DNA from: Brachypodium distachyon
Lineage: Eukaryota; Streptophyta; Magnoliopsida; Poales; Poaceae
DNA: 64,000 nucleotides
Direction of reading: 5' to 3'
Assembly (NCBI RefSeq): GCF_000005505.3
Contig: NC_016135.3
Location: forward strand, 15,160,613-15,224,612
The translations under genes were made by a program, and so were the position numbers. Shown here piece after piece: positions 45,544 through 55,949 of this stretch (the stretch's first letter is position 1; every line of letters starts with the position of its first letter). The notes below the pieces were generated by a model, which was not told where the DNA came from, made no database searches, and saw only the letters and a list, made by a program, of their open reading frames with translations.

Positions 45544-46287
45544 TGTCGTGGTGGTGTCACGGCAGATGCCATAGGATGGCTTATGATGGGGCCGATGGAC
45601 GAAGGAGGAACCGAAGGAGGGAGGACATGATTAGAACGACGCACAACACAAGAACACACGCTGTTTTACCCAGGTTCGGAGCCCTCCAGATGAGGTAAAA
45701 CTCCTACTCCTACTTTGTTGTATTACTCGAGACACCGAGGGCTACAATGGCGCTCCTTGAGCTATTTCTTGAGGAAGAAGAAGAAGAGGAAAATCCTAAA
45801 TGGCTAAGTGAGGAACCCTTCCTGTGGTGCTTCTATTTATATGCCGCTGGTGTCACATTGACATGTGGACCAAAAGCAAACCCTAGCTTCTAAGGGGCCC
45901 GCCGGGTACGCCCCACGGTCCCCTCCGGGTTGCCCGGCAGGGGACAAAGCAGCTTTGTCCTTTTCGTACTGCCAGGCGGCGCGCACTGTAACCACGCCCC
46001 AGCCTTCGTCATTTGTCCTTCTACGGCGCGTCACTGTGCAGTCGCCTGGCACTGCGACGTGAGCAAGAATTGATTTTCCTTCTTAAAGGGGCCGCTGCTT
46101 TAGTTTTTACCATGTGCCCAGAATAATACCGTTGGCGCATCCCGGCGTTGGCCGAGATCAGATAGCTTGTGCCGGCATACCTTTCGTATGCTGGCCTGTT
46201 ATTAACCCGGCTTAAGGATGCCGGCTTTACTCTCGTTATCTCGGCTAGCATGTTTCGTCATGACCCTGCCCGGGGTCAACCCCGACA
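45544..46287 (-). repeat. 5' LTR of D
   Basis: On the plus strand it runs from TGTCGTGGTGGTGTCACG to GGTCAACCCCGACA, 744 bp. It carries a poly-A/GAAGAAGAAG tract (about 45770-45795) and a reverse TATA-like stretch (TTTATAT near 45835, giving ATATAAA on the minus strand). It contains the block missing from the 3' LTR. Confidence 0.86.
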
Positions 46288-48096
46288 CCATCCGACGTCA
46301 ATATATAGGCTAACCCACGGTTAATGGAATCACGGTCCATTGACTCATCATTCTGATTCATGCACGCTGTCTGCTCATAGTAAGCCACCTGCTTAGCTTC
46401 AATTTTGACATATCGATTTCTGAACTACCGGCCATTTGCGAGTTGCTTTGTTCTTTGAAGTCCTTTCTCCAGGCGATACCGAAGTACCGAACTACTTTTG
46501 CGCGGTTCTCCGTGTCTGCTAATGGACTTATGGTAGACATTTATCGCAGTTAGTGCGGTTGTCTGTTCATGCCATGGCCTTTTAGTTGCAAATTCTACTC
46601 AAGGCTCAAATTCACACGATTGGTTTGTGGAGTATCCTTCTACTATAGCACACTGCACACTTCAGTTTCCTGATGAGTTTGAATTATGCCGACTTACTCA
46701 GATTTTAAATTTGTCTTTACTGAAATGCTAAAATGGCAACGACGGCCACATACCTGTTTCCCTAAATTTAGGCGTTTAAACATTATCTCTGGAAGAATAT
46801 TCAAGTATGTTTATCAGACTATCCAAAGATAAAATTATTGACCTGCTTGTTGCTTCAGTGCTTTAATTTTTCCACTTGCAGAGGCCTGGGGAACAGCTTG
46901 GAATGTTGTTGATTAGATGAATTGTTTTTTAACCTTGCATCATGTTCAAAGCCTTATGAGTATGTGCTTCTGAATCTGCATGCAGCTCTTCTCGAAATTC
47001 AGAAGAAAAGATCCTTTTAGAAAAAAAAATAGAAAAATAAGCCGGGCACAAAAATTATCTAGACTGATGGGCCTATCTTGCTTCTGCATCATGCTTAAAG
47101 CCTTCTGAGTTCATGTCAAATCATCCCAAGCATGTAATGACAGTACCCTTATGAGATTATGTACCCATATTTCCTTTTTGTTTGTGTTTTCGTTACTTTC
47201 TGATGAAATCTCTTTAAAGGTCTACGAATCCTTTTTGGCCCACTGCAGCACACATCTGGTCTTTTCCTCCAATTATATTCAGCTTTACTAGTCTTCCCGG
47301 GGATCTATAATTATGCATCTCTTCTTTCTTTAGGCAAAGCAGTTGAGATGTTGGGCTGAGACTAATGTGTGGCATGTTCTGCGTGTTTAAACCAGTGTCC
47401 AAAAGCACTTTCTCCAGTTATCTTATCCGATTGCTACTTGCTTACCAATGGACCACGAGTCCACATGACAACTTGGGAAGTTCCCTAAATGCAAACCGAT
47501 ATTTCTGCTGTGTCATAGCCGTAGATATGCACACTGGTAAAACCATCTACATTTGCTGCATTTCGAGAGGAGAGAATGGTCAAACCAATGGGAGTCTTCT
47601 TACTTCAATTTGCTGCCTTTCCAGAAGGATGGAATCAAGTCTCTCCCCTGCTTCAAAGTGTGAAGGGAATAAGTCCAATCCTCTAGTACCGCACTTAACA
47701 GAATTCATCGCTGCATATTTGCATTGAAGCCGGATTTCCCAGCTCTAGTTGACTATTATTAACGGTCAAGCCTACATCCAGCAAAAAAAATTGACTGCCT
47801 ACATTTTGGTATTGACATTCCCATAGTCAACCGTGGTTTCGCCTGTTCACATTTGCTGACCGACCTGGCTTGCTTGCAGGACTATACGTACTCCGTTCGA
47901 GCTGACTTCCTGCCGTTGCTGCCGCGGTTGTGCCCGGAGTATATTTTCCGTATGACGTCTATTGGTTTGACAGTACGTCTGGACCCACATTATAATATGA
48001 CACGACGATCTGGGCAGGTCTATGCGCCGTATCAAGAAAAGTCGTTGCAGCCTGTCTGCGTCGCGTGCAAGGCTAAGCTGTTGGCCGGTGTTCATG
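46288..48096. other. Low-copy AT-rich stretch, nothing recognised
   Basis: It has balanced to AT-rich composition, no long ORF and no similarity to the other elements in the window. Some T-rich tracts followed by CAG (for example near 46880) look like splice acceptors, but no flanking coding sequence supports a gene. It may be old intergenic DNA or an intron or UTR of a gene outside the window. Confidence 0.5.
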
Positions 48097-48225
48097 TTAC
48101 TTGTCACGTTCATAACAGCCGGCGCCCCGGAAGCTAGCACCCCTCTCTCGCGTCATGGTTGACAACTGCTACATCGTGTGTCTCTGTGTCATCATGGGCT
48201 AGATTCTCTTGTGACAATAATTTTT
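48097..48225. repeat. Direct repeat, left copy (129 bp)
   Basis: The sequence from TTACTTGTCACGTTCATAAC to GTGACAATAATTTTT recurs at 48599-48727, 502 bp away, with only a few differences. The first 21 bases look like the end of the Copia LTR that lies between the copies, so the repeat joins an LTR tail to about 108 bp of flank. Confidence 0.9.
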
Positions 48226-48227
48226 AG

Positions 48228-48619
48228 TGGTCGGAAGTTCCGGCCCAACTTTCGGCCGAACATGCAGTTGTTTTCTGTTACTTTTCAGAGAAATACGAAA
48301 CTTGCTGCGGAACTTCCGGATATTCAAAAATTAGCGGAACTTCCGGCCTCCAACCGGAACTTGCGGTATGCCCGTTACAGATCTGACTTGCCCTAATGCT
48401 TCTACTATATATACCCCTTGTAAGCCGTCGTTTTGAATTGAGTTCGCTCGAGTTGCATCTGTAGAACCTCCCTAATGTTGTAAACAATTCACATATAGTG
48501 AGATTTCGCTGGCTGGCGCCCGTGATTTTCCCTCTCGTTGTTTGAGAGGGTTTTCCACGTTAAATCCGTATATCCTTGCGCTGTGATTTCTTTCGTTCTT
48601 ACTTGTCACGTTCATAACA
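48228..48619 (+). repeat. Copia-type LTR (probable)
   Basis: It starts TGGTCGGAAGTTCCGG and ends near GTCACGTTCATAACA. It contains a promoter-like TATATATACC (about 48406-48415) and then the AGATTTCGCTGGCTGGCGCC...TTTTCCACGTTAAAT segment. I know that segment from the 3' part of many grass Copia LTRs. No PBS or internal domain follows, so it is solo or rearranged. The 3' end overlaps the right direct repeat. Confidence 0.6.
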
Positions 48620-48727
48620 GCCGGCGCCCCGGAAGCTAGCACCCCTCTCTCGTGTCATGGTTGACAACTGCTACAACGTGTGTCTCTGTGTCAGCATGGG
48701 CTAGCTTCTCTTGTGACAATAATTTTT
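48599..48727. repeat. Direct repeat, right copy (129 bp)
   Basis: This is the partner of 48097-48225. Together with the LTR between them it gives a 502-bp unit (LTR plus 108-110 bp) present once complete and once truncated, as expected of unequal exchange or replication slippage. 48728-49081 after it shows nothing recognised. Confidence 0.9.
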
Positions 48728-49081
48728 TTTAAACCGGCCTGAAAATTGTGGCCGCACTCCATTCAAAAGCATAAACGAGAAGTAAGTTCGTACACAAAAG
48801 TCGTGTTGTGACAATAATTGGTGATCATTAGTTACCTAATTGCAAGGTTATTGCTTGGCGGTAGTTGTTTTGGCTCGCCCTCTTGGTGATGTGAAGGCAT
48901 CATCGTTCCCTATTCTTCTTCGTTTCGGAACTTGCATTGACGAAAGAATAAGTCATCTACGTCCCTTTACTACTCTAAGGAAATGCTAAAGTTCCAAAGT
49001 GTCGACGGCCGGCCCTCTATGTACAGACACAAGCACCGGCCAGTCTTCCCGTATCAAACCGAATCATCTAAAGAGTATAAG

Positions 49082-49201
49082 TAATACCGTCTCTATTCTA
49101 TAATTCTTCTCGAAATCTTACATTTATGTAGACATTTTTTAGAAATAGATACATTTAATTTTGAATAAATTTAAGACAAAAATTATGAACGGAAGGAATA
49201 G
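49082..49201. mobile_element. Stowaway-like MITE (degenerate)
   Basis: It is about 120 bp, AT-rich and flanked by TA. Its ends are ATACCGTCTCTATTCTATAA and, reverse-complemented, TATTCCTTCCGTTCATAATT, which resemble the CTCCCTCCGT ends of grass Stowaway (Tc1/mariner) MITEs. The middle has TTTGTCTTAAATTTATTCAA on the reverse strand, also typical. It is non-autonomous and has no ORF. Confidence 0.65.
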
Positions 49202-50380
49202 TCTTGAGTACGTCATCGCGTGCACATCAGAACCTGATTGATCCTGAAACCTGGAAAGCGAAACACGGGGACACGTTGTTCCGACCAGATTTAGGAGGTC
49301 CCCGAAAGCCCCGAAATGGGAACATCTGAACGGCCGTCCGGCGCGAGTCACGCGTCCGGCTGGGGCGGCATCGCTGTCGCGGCCAGCCAAGTAGCCAACC
49401 CTGGCGCTTCGATCTCCTCCGACCATCACCGTCGGGGTCGGGCTCGTGCATGCATGGGGCGCGCGGTGCTCGGCCGAAAGCCCGAAACATCCTTTTTACT
49501 GGGCCGGTGGTCGTAGATCGGGCCTGCGTTTCCTTCAGACTTGAGCTGTGTGCGCCCTGAAAATCGCGACATCTTGACTGATAGCCGGGTTGTTAATTTC
49601 CCTTTTGCTACTTTGACCGAGTACTACTGCTGCTCGGCAATCTGCATCAGGGCCCAAAGCTCCGTACGGGCTTCAGAAAACACTGCATCTACTTTTAGTC
49701 CGACCACGGATCGAGCAGAAAGGAGCTTTATATTCCCGGACGATCTAGAACTTGACTCGAGTTGCTCTGTGCAGTTTTCCTACGGTAGTTTTCTTTTTGA
49801 TGTTTTGCGTCATCCGTGACATCAGTAGCAACTACTAAACCGTAGCTGTCCTGGTCCATCGAAGTGTCGGTCTTCGTTACCTTCCCCAGTAAACCAACAT
49901 GATACGAGCACTAGTCTATTTTTTACAACGATGCTTGATAAAGAGTTAAATGTGGCTACACCATCGAAGGTGCGTGTCAAGTCTCCGGCCTGCTCCCGTC
50001 GAAGAGATCCACCGCTGAATTTAGTTTGCTCTGCGATCGATCGTGGACTGATTAAACGGAGCGCGGCCACCTCCAGTCCACGTACGGCACATCCTGATCG
50101 ACATCTCCTCCGGGCTCGTCGCTTTAATTAAAACGGCCGAGGGCCCGGGTCGATGGATCCACGTCGTCAAAGACCCAAAGCTACCTCTCGGTCGGCCCGC
50201 GGTCCCGCTAGCTCCACCTATCTCCCTCGCAGGAGTAGCCACGTCGCCCTTTAATGCAACGACCGGCCCCGTTGTATATCGATCGCCCCGGTGCGTCCGT
50301 ACACGTCCGATCCGGCGCGACGTGATCACATCCATGATCCTAGCTAGCTAGCGTCCGCGCCCATCACCGGGCTGGGCCGG
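49202..50380. other. Low-copy stretch, nothing recognised
   Basis: The composition is mixed and the GC-rich parts hold only short unsupported ORFs. No repeat family of this window recurs here. It ends at the CACTA-like start at 50381. Regulatory sequence of a distant gene cannot be excluded. Confidence 0.5.
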
Positions 50381-50394
50381 CACTGATAGACGAA

Positions 50395-50660
50395 ATCTTA
50401 TCAGCAACGGTCGAAAAACAATATCAGTAACGGTCGGAGCCGCCGTTGCTCACTTTCTGTTACTGATGATGGGTATCATTAGTTACTGATGTACTTATCA
50501 TCAGTAACGATCGCAGCAACCGCTACTGATGTACCATCATAAGTGGCGGGCGGCTCGACCCGACCGTTATTAATGAAGACCATCATCAGTGACGGCCATG
50601 TTTCCGCGCCCGTCACTGATGATATGTACATCAGTAACGGTCGCTTTGCCGCATCATTGT
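50395..50660. repeat. CACTA left subterminal repeats
   Basis: At least eight copies of a 12-14-bp motif (ATCAGTAACGGTCG and its reverse CGACCGTTACTGAT, with variants) are packed in both orientations. In En/Spm-type elements such motifs bind the TnpA-like accessory protein and are needed for excision. Family knowledge supplies the role; the sequence shows only the motif cluster. Confidence 0.85.
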
Positions 50661-50902
50661 CAGGCGAGCGACCGACACTAATACATTTTCAGTAATTAAA
50701 AAAATAATTAAAATATATTTGAATACACATCACAGCACAGCACAGCACAAAACATCACAGAAAAATACACAGGCACATCATTTAAAGCATACAAATGTAT
50801 ATAAAGCCGTATCATTTAAAGCATATAAAGAATACAAATGTATCTCACTTCACGACATTGATTATAAAGTGTCAAAATCTCATAGCAAAATCAAGTATGA
50901 AA

Positions 50903-51640
50903 CTATTGTTGTGGGTGAACCCTAGTCACCACTTGTTCCACGCGTTCGTAGAAGTCCCCACTAGACTTGATGACCTCATTGTTGATGAGATGGGCGAACT
51001 CCCTTTGAACGTTATACACGACCCATTTAGGTCGGTGTCCCATTGTCATTAGGGGCCGCCAGTACTCTTCCATCGCCGCGACTGGCCCTTTCCACTCAGG
51101 CTTGAACATGCTGGCATTCTCCGTAAGAATGTGACAGCAGTAGTAGCCACAGTATACACTGCCGGCCGGCTGTTGCTGGAAGGGAACCTGTGGTTATGGT
51201 GAGACTCGTCTTTATAGTTTTTACCAGCTAGTTTTCCCTTAGTCGCAACTTTCCAGGCAGTGTTAATGAGTGATTTGATGGGTTTTCAGTAGCGACCTCG
51301 AACACCCTTCATCGAAAGTAGTGAATCGAAATAGTACACTGCGGACCAAGTCAAACAAATGAGTATTGTCACCCAATGGTCTCTGTTTTCAGAAAAAACA
51401 AACTTTAGTATCTAAGGGTGTATAAGAAAGACTGAATTAGAAAAAACAAACTGTTCCATATGTAAAATTCAACTTACTCCAAATTAAGGAAAAAGAGGAG
51501 GTAGTCGTGGTCCGCGTATTTCTCCAGACATGCCACCAAGTATTTAGACGTCAGGGTTCTTGAGAGATCCTTTTCTGGCTCAAGACCGATGTCACCGTAG
51601 TTGAACACCGCGGGGTCTAGAATTGCTACTTTTTTGACTT
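50903..51640 (-). pseudogene. Ulp1-like (C48) cysteine protease domain in the CACTA element
   Basis: On the minus strand, VKKVAILDPAVFNYG and KYLVACLEKYADHDYLLFFL precede RDHWVTILI with a His codon at 51376-51378. SAVYYFDSLL has its Asp codon at 51325-51327. QQQPAGSVYCGYYCCHILTE has Gln codons at about 51170-51179 and Cys at 51149-51151. H-D-Q-C in this order and spacing is the catalytic arrangement of Ulp1/SENP peptidases. Stops (TGA just before VKKV, another near 51285) and a frame change before QQQP break it. It ends at 50903. Such domains are known in plant CACTA and MULE elements; their role is unsettled. Confidence 0.72.
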
Positions 51641-51644
51641 CCAT

Positions 51645-52021
51645 TCACCGCATTTCCCTTATTTGGTAGGCAGACCATAGCCTTAAGAGGTTGATATCTA
51701 GCTTTTGGCGGTTGAAGAGGTGGAACCGTTCGTTAAACTCCACACCAAAGGTGATAGGACATTCCTGAATGCTCCTGGTTTCTTGGTCGAAGAAGTCATA
51801 GTCTCGTGGGATTCGAACAGTGATTTGTTGGGCATGCTGTCGAGAACCAGCTGATGCTTGCATGTAGAACTGATGAAACTCTTGCATCTCTTTGGACACG
51901 GCACGCAGGGAATCTTCGGTGAGCATCGGTCTTTCAGGATAGTAAATAAGCACCCGGTCAAACTCCATAGCCACGAAATAGGATCCGTCTTCGAATATCT
52001 AGCCTTGACGGGGTTCTTCAT
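51645..52021 (-). pseudogene. CACTA ORF piece upstream of the protease domain
   Basis: Two overlapping frames give FDRVLIYYPERPMLTEDSLR, QQITVRIPRDYDFFDQE and GVEFNERFHLFNRQKLDINL. They lead directly into the Ulp1-like part across a TGA at about 51645. In such CACTA proteins this part precedes the peptidase domain. The region lacks a motif I can name. Confidence 0.55.
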
Positions 52022-52177
52022 GAGAATGTCAGGCCTATTGTCTTCCTAGACTTCAGTTATGTCAGGCACATAGTGCATATCATCTTGATTGACATTCGAG
52101 GAGTCCTTAATGGTCTTGCCGCCGTGCCCCCTCTTTTTATGCCTCCTCTTATTGTCCCATGCCTTTTGCTCCTCTGC

Positions 52178-53283
52178 CTAGTACTTGTCATCGATCTTGC
52201 GGCCACCCATGGACTCAGCGGCACCCAAGAGAGAGAAGGTAGGAGGGACGCTTCCAGCCTGTGCCGAACCTGTGGTCTGGCTATCTTTAAGCTGTGGAGG
52301 CATCGACATTGCCGGCTCTTCATCTCCGCCGGCATCGACAGGAGGCAGTATCCTAGGGGAAAGGCTAAGCGGTGATTGAGAAGTACCTTTGTGGGCGGAG
52401 GGAGATGGAGTCATAAAGGGCCGGCGCTGGTTGTAGAGAGATACCAAGCTCCTAGGCCACATAATGCGGTAGTTTGGACAACCGCCTAGGATATCCACGC
52501 CTTCCTCCAGAGGTAGCGGGATAGCATAATCACGATGCTCCTTGACGATGGAGTCCACCATCACACTCACTTGTGCGTCGTTCATAAGAATGCCCTACAC
52601 CAGTGGCGGTGAATGTCTGGGCATCAGGTGGCCAATGGCGCCTACAGCCTTCCCAGGCTTGTCTACGTGAATACGACACTTCACCGGTGCCTGCGCGTAA
52701 CAAGAAGAAGGCATATGTGTGTAAGGTCTTTATTCATGAAGGTAACGAGTGAAAAAGAGTTTGAAAAGTATGCTTACAAGGATGTTGTCGCTCGGACCCA
52801 GATCGTTATCTCGGATGCCCTCGCTTGGGTCCGGTTGGCTAGCGGGGAGTTGTCCATGCTAGGAGACGGACTGTAACCTGGGGTGTATGTGTCATCGTCT
52901 TCCATACGTATGTAAGAGGCGGCGCTGCTCTTCAGCGGGGTATTCTTTCGCGGGGGAAGAGGAGGAAGAGGAGGAAGGAGGTTCCTCAAACCTTCCACTC
53001 CTCCCCCGAGTATGGCCTCAAGGTCGGGGTGGTCTTTGGCCAATGCCGGCACCAAGTGATGGACGGCTTGCACTGCATATTCTTTTGACACCTCTTGACA
53101 CACCATAGATGCCTGCTCTCGCGCCTCCGCCTTAGCTTGTTCTATTATTTCAGCAGAAGCGGGGAGCTCTTTCTGGACCCCGCTTCGCTTCAGAGCAGGC
53201 GAGAAATAATCATCCCAGCAGGCCCCTTCGCCTTCCCCTAGAACACGGCCCATGTGCTCCGCCTTTTGCAAGCCGGCGGTCAC
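52178..53283 (-). pseudogene. CACTA second-gene linker ORFs
   Basis: Two frames lie in this stretch. 53283-52774 has WDDYFSPALKRSGVQKEL, a Glu/Ala helix (EIIEQAKAEAREQASMV) and a Pro-rich, Ser-rich tail. 52585-52178 has NDAQVSVMVDSIVKEHRDYA and a Pro/Ser-rich end. A candidate intron lies at about 52773-52586. They fill the space between the Transposase_24-like exon and the protease, as expected of one spliced gene. I recognise no further domain. Confidence 0.55.
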
Positions 53284-53450
53284 AGCCGACTCCCACCTCT
53301 TGCTCTGTACGGAGTCGGCGGATGTTTCTGACCTCTTCCTCTCCTCCCATTTGTGGGCATTTTCATGTTATCATATAAGACAGGACGTGAGTCTATATGG
53401 ATCATGAGTGTCATAATTAACGCCGAAAACAAATTAATGCATGTGAACCC

Positions 53451-54284
53451 TTATCGTAAAATTTTAACAGGCGGCTGCATTGGCTCAATGCCCACCCACT
53501 CCTCCGGTGTCATGTACTGACGTGCATATTCTCTAGCATGTTTATCCTCCAGAATGTTATGCACTGGAGGCACCCTGCCTTCCGCCTCGAGAATTCGGTC
53601 CTGCTTGCGCCAGACCTTCTTCTTCCCCTCTTTCCCTGCACTCCCTAGCCTGTGGTTCAAGGGCTTCCTCGCGCACAACGCCCTCATACGTTCACTCTTC
53701 GCAATGAAGGCAGGGTCAGACAATTCCTTGTTGAATTTTTCCCATTCGGCCTCATCAGTTATCGACGGCCATTTCTTCTTGATGATTTCATAGGGTTTGC
53801 CCATCCACTTTCTAGCGGTACATTTCCAAGTAGCAAGACCATTCCGCAATGCTATGTTGTTGGATGCTAGGAATCGCTCGCGCCACTCATCAGTGACTTG
53901 GAACCTCCTTGCAACGTTCACGATGCATGTGTTTCTAACGACTTCAGAGATGTCACTCCACTCGTCAGTGATCTTGCAATATTTACGTGCAACGGCTCCA
54001 CAGGTGGTTGCGAAGGCCTTCTGTGCCCTCTCAGGCGATTCCGGGCGGCCTCTGTCAGAGTGTCGGGTGACCACGTAGCAAAACTCCTTCAAGTTGTGTT
54101 TCCCCCTCGGCGTCTTCTTCCTTTGCTTCTTAGCCGTAGAAGCAGTTGGCTGCGGGTCACTCTCTTCCACCCGTCGCTCGTTGTCTTGCTCTTCTGAATG
54201 AGAGCTACTTTCGCCAGAGCTAGGATCGTCGTCAGAGCTGGCAATTTGCTCTCCCGATGAAGACTCTTCATCGACACGATACAC
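53451..54284 (-). CDS. Transposase_24-like (Ptta/En/Spm) exon of CACTA
   Basis: An open frame of 277 codons. An acidic Ser-rich start (SSSGEQIASSDDDPSSGESS) and a basic patch (KKQRKKTPRGKHNL) are followed by a conserved helical core. The core has RKYCKITDEWSDISEVVRNT, RFQVTDEWRERFLASNNIAL, KKWPSITDEAEWEKFNKEL, RKPLNHRLGSAGKEGKKKVW and YARQYMTPEEW. This pattern is that of plant Ptta/En/Spm second-gene proteins (PF03004 type), relatives of TnpA. It is thought to bind subterminal repeats. It is the one large CACTA exon here without a stop, though the true 5' end may lie in another exon. Confidence 0.72.
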   Translation of the reverse strand: MYRVDEESSSGEQIASSDDDPSSGESSSHSEEQDNERRVEESDPQPTASTAKKQRKKTPRGKHNLKEFCYVVTRHSDRGRPESPERAQKAFATTCGAVARKYCKITDEWSDISEVVRNTCIVNVARRFQVTDEWRERFLASNNIALRNGLATWKCTARKWMGKPYEIIKKKWPSITDEAEWEKFNKELSDPAFIAKSERMRALCARKPLNHRLGSAGKEGKKKVWRKQDRILEAEGRVPPVHNILEDKHAREYARQYMTPEEWVGIEPMQPPVKILR

Positions 54285-54654
54285 CTCCTAAGGAGCTACG
54301 TCCTCACGAACTGATATCTGGCTACTCTTGCCCATTTCGTACCTATGCCATCAAAACCATCAAATATATATCGGCCGAAATTTTTGGCATGACCGATGAT
54401 GAAAAACTAACAAATTTTGTCTACTATGAGCTCGAAACCTGCATAAAAAACCCACCCGCATATGTACCCCCTCGACACGATGGCCGGCCCCTTCTCCAAT
54501 AACCCGACACGATGGTCGGGCCCACAATTCACATAAATGAAGCACTTTCCAATACGGCATGTATATAAACAACATTTATAAATAGTATGTATATAAAGAG
54601 CATGTACAATGCATATAGCTTTCAAACAGCATGTATATAAACAACATTTGTAAT

Positions 54655-54935
54655 TCCAGCATGTGTATACAACATTGTTCTAATCCTAACCGTAATTCCA
54701 GAATGTATATACAACATTTGTTCTAATCCTAACCCTAATTCCAGCATCCTAACCCTAATTCCAGCATGTATATACAACATTGTTCTAATCCTAACCCTAA
54801 TTCCCGCATGTATATACAGCATTGTTCTAATCCTAACCCTAATTCCATCATGTATATACAAGATTGTTCTATTCCTAACCCTAATTCCAGAATATGCAAC
54901 ATGGTTCTAATCCTAACCCTAATTCCAGCATGTAC
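54655..54935. repeat. 42-43-bp tandem repeat with CCTAACCCTAA
   Basis: About six or seven units read roughly CAGCATGTATATACAACATT then GTTCTAATCCTAACCCTAATT. The CCTAACCCTAA part resembles telomere sequence by chance. The unit is far longer, and plant telomere repeats are CCCTAAA. It lies in the presumed first intron or leader of the second CACTA gene. Confidence 0.85.
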
Positions 54936-54936
54936 C

Positions 54937-55450
54937 CTAGTTCTTGGAAATCAGAGGAGAGGGAGGCAGAGGAGCGCGCGCACCTAGGGGGTTAGGAGGA
55001 TGGCGTCGGGGGTGTCGCGGAGGGAGGCGGCGGCGGGCTCGACGCGAAGGAGGTTGACGGCGGCGTCGGGTGGTGTCGCGGAGAAAGACGGCGGCGTCGG
55101 GCTCGGGGTCGGCGACAGGCTCCGAGGGCGTCAGGCTCGGCGGCGGCAGGCTCCGGGCGCGGTGGCGGTGCTCAGGGCGAGGACGACGAGGCACGGGCTC
55201 GCGGTGGAGGAGGAAGACGGTGCGGGCTCGGGCTCGGGGACGAGGAGGAGGTCGACGGCGGCGAAGGGCTCGAGGGCTCGGGGCAGCGGAGGAGGTCGAT
55301 GGTGCAGAGGAGAAGGAGGAGGTCGGCGGCGCGGAGGAGAAGGACGGCAGCGGCGGCACGGAGATCCGGCAGGGCTTCGCCTGGGGGAGGAGAGAGCCCA
55401 ATGCTGGTCGGCTGTGAAAGCGACGCGCAGGCGGGAGGAATAACGGGCTA
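54937..55450 (-). other. GC-rich leader of the second CACTA gene
   Basis: A GC-rich stretch with CCGCCGCC and GAGGAGG runs lies just downstream (minus strand) of a TATA box at 55466-55475. Frames give Pro/Arg-rich peptides of low complexity, so I treat it as leader or first exon, not as a recognised protein. The other end of the CACTA has a similar GC-rich leader at 60890-61330. Confidence 0.5.
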
Positions 55451-55465
55451 GGGTTTCGGTTGTTC

Positions 55466-55475
55466 CTTTTATATG
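55466..55475 (-). promoter_or_regulatory. Internal TATA box next to subterminal-type repeats
   Basis: On the minus strand CATATAAAAGG lies between the repeats at 55485-55612 and the GC-rich leader. The promoter at the right end of the element has the same arrangement (repeats, TATTTAAA at 61346-61353, GC-rich leader). Confidence 0.5.
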
Positions 55476-55484
55476 CCCAAGCAC

Positions 55485-55612
55485 ATCAGTGGTGGTCGCC
55501 TTCCCACGCGACCGTTACATCAGTAACGGTCCGGTAAGTTCGTGACCGTTACTGATGTATAGATGCACATCAGTAACGGGCCATTAACCAGCCGACCGTT
55601 ACTGATGTGCAT
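55485..55612. repeat. Internal block of CACTA subterminal-type repeats
   Basis: Six or so copies of the ACATCAGTAACGG / GACCGTTACTGATGT motif in both orientations lie in the middle of the element, between the TNP2 gene and the second gene. Normally these motifs are confined to the ends. From here to about 55950 is AT-rich 3' flank of the TNP2 gene without coding. Confidence 0.85.
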
Positions 55613-55949
55613 CTATACCTGTTGAGCTTTGTACCAATTTAAATTACAGGAACGTTTAAAAAATTTAAAACCTGTCCTTTTGAGTGTTTTAGGACATGTA
55701 CTTGTCACATTCAATAGATTAAACAAAAATGTGAAAGTTTGATGAATAAATTCATGCATTTTGTCTAGTATTTGTGCTAAATTTAATTGAAAAAATTCAT
55801 CACATAATACCTATAATGTTGGATTGACTTTTTAGGAGTGACAAAGCCATGTACTAACATGCATACACAAAAGTACATCGATCACACGTAATTTCACTTG
55901 CTACAAAGTTTGCATTCGAATTCAGTACGAGTACATTACAATGTGACCA

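Larger units (their letters stand above)
22366..46287 (-). mobile_element. Large Tat-type Gypsy element with nested insertions (D)
   Basis: Read on the minus strand: 5' LTR (45544-46287), PBS, gag (43124-45218), a gap, end of RT plus RNase H and integrase (29446-31508), a 3' region with an antisense multi-exon gene (23707-28806), and 3' LTR (22366-22889). The insertion C (31509-43123) lies between gag and pol. Protease and most of RT of D are found on neither side, so DNA was lost there. A family-C solo LTR lies in the 3' region (25109-26115). CTTTA and CCATC at the outer edges do not match. Confidence 0.85.

Noticed and set aside
46288..48096. Host gene exons (for example the 47365-47727 ORF)
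   Set aside because: Short frame, no recognisable domain, no consistent splice sites or codon bias; left as unclassified sequence.
54655..54935. Telomeric or interstitial telomere repeat
   Set aside because: The plant repeat is CCCTAAA; here CCTAACCCTAA is part of a 42-43-bp unit that is otherwise unrelated.
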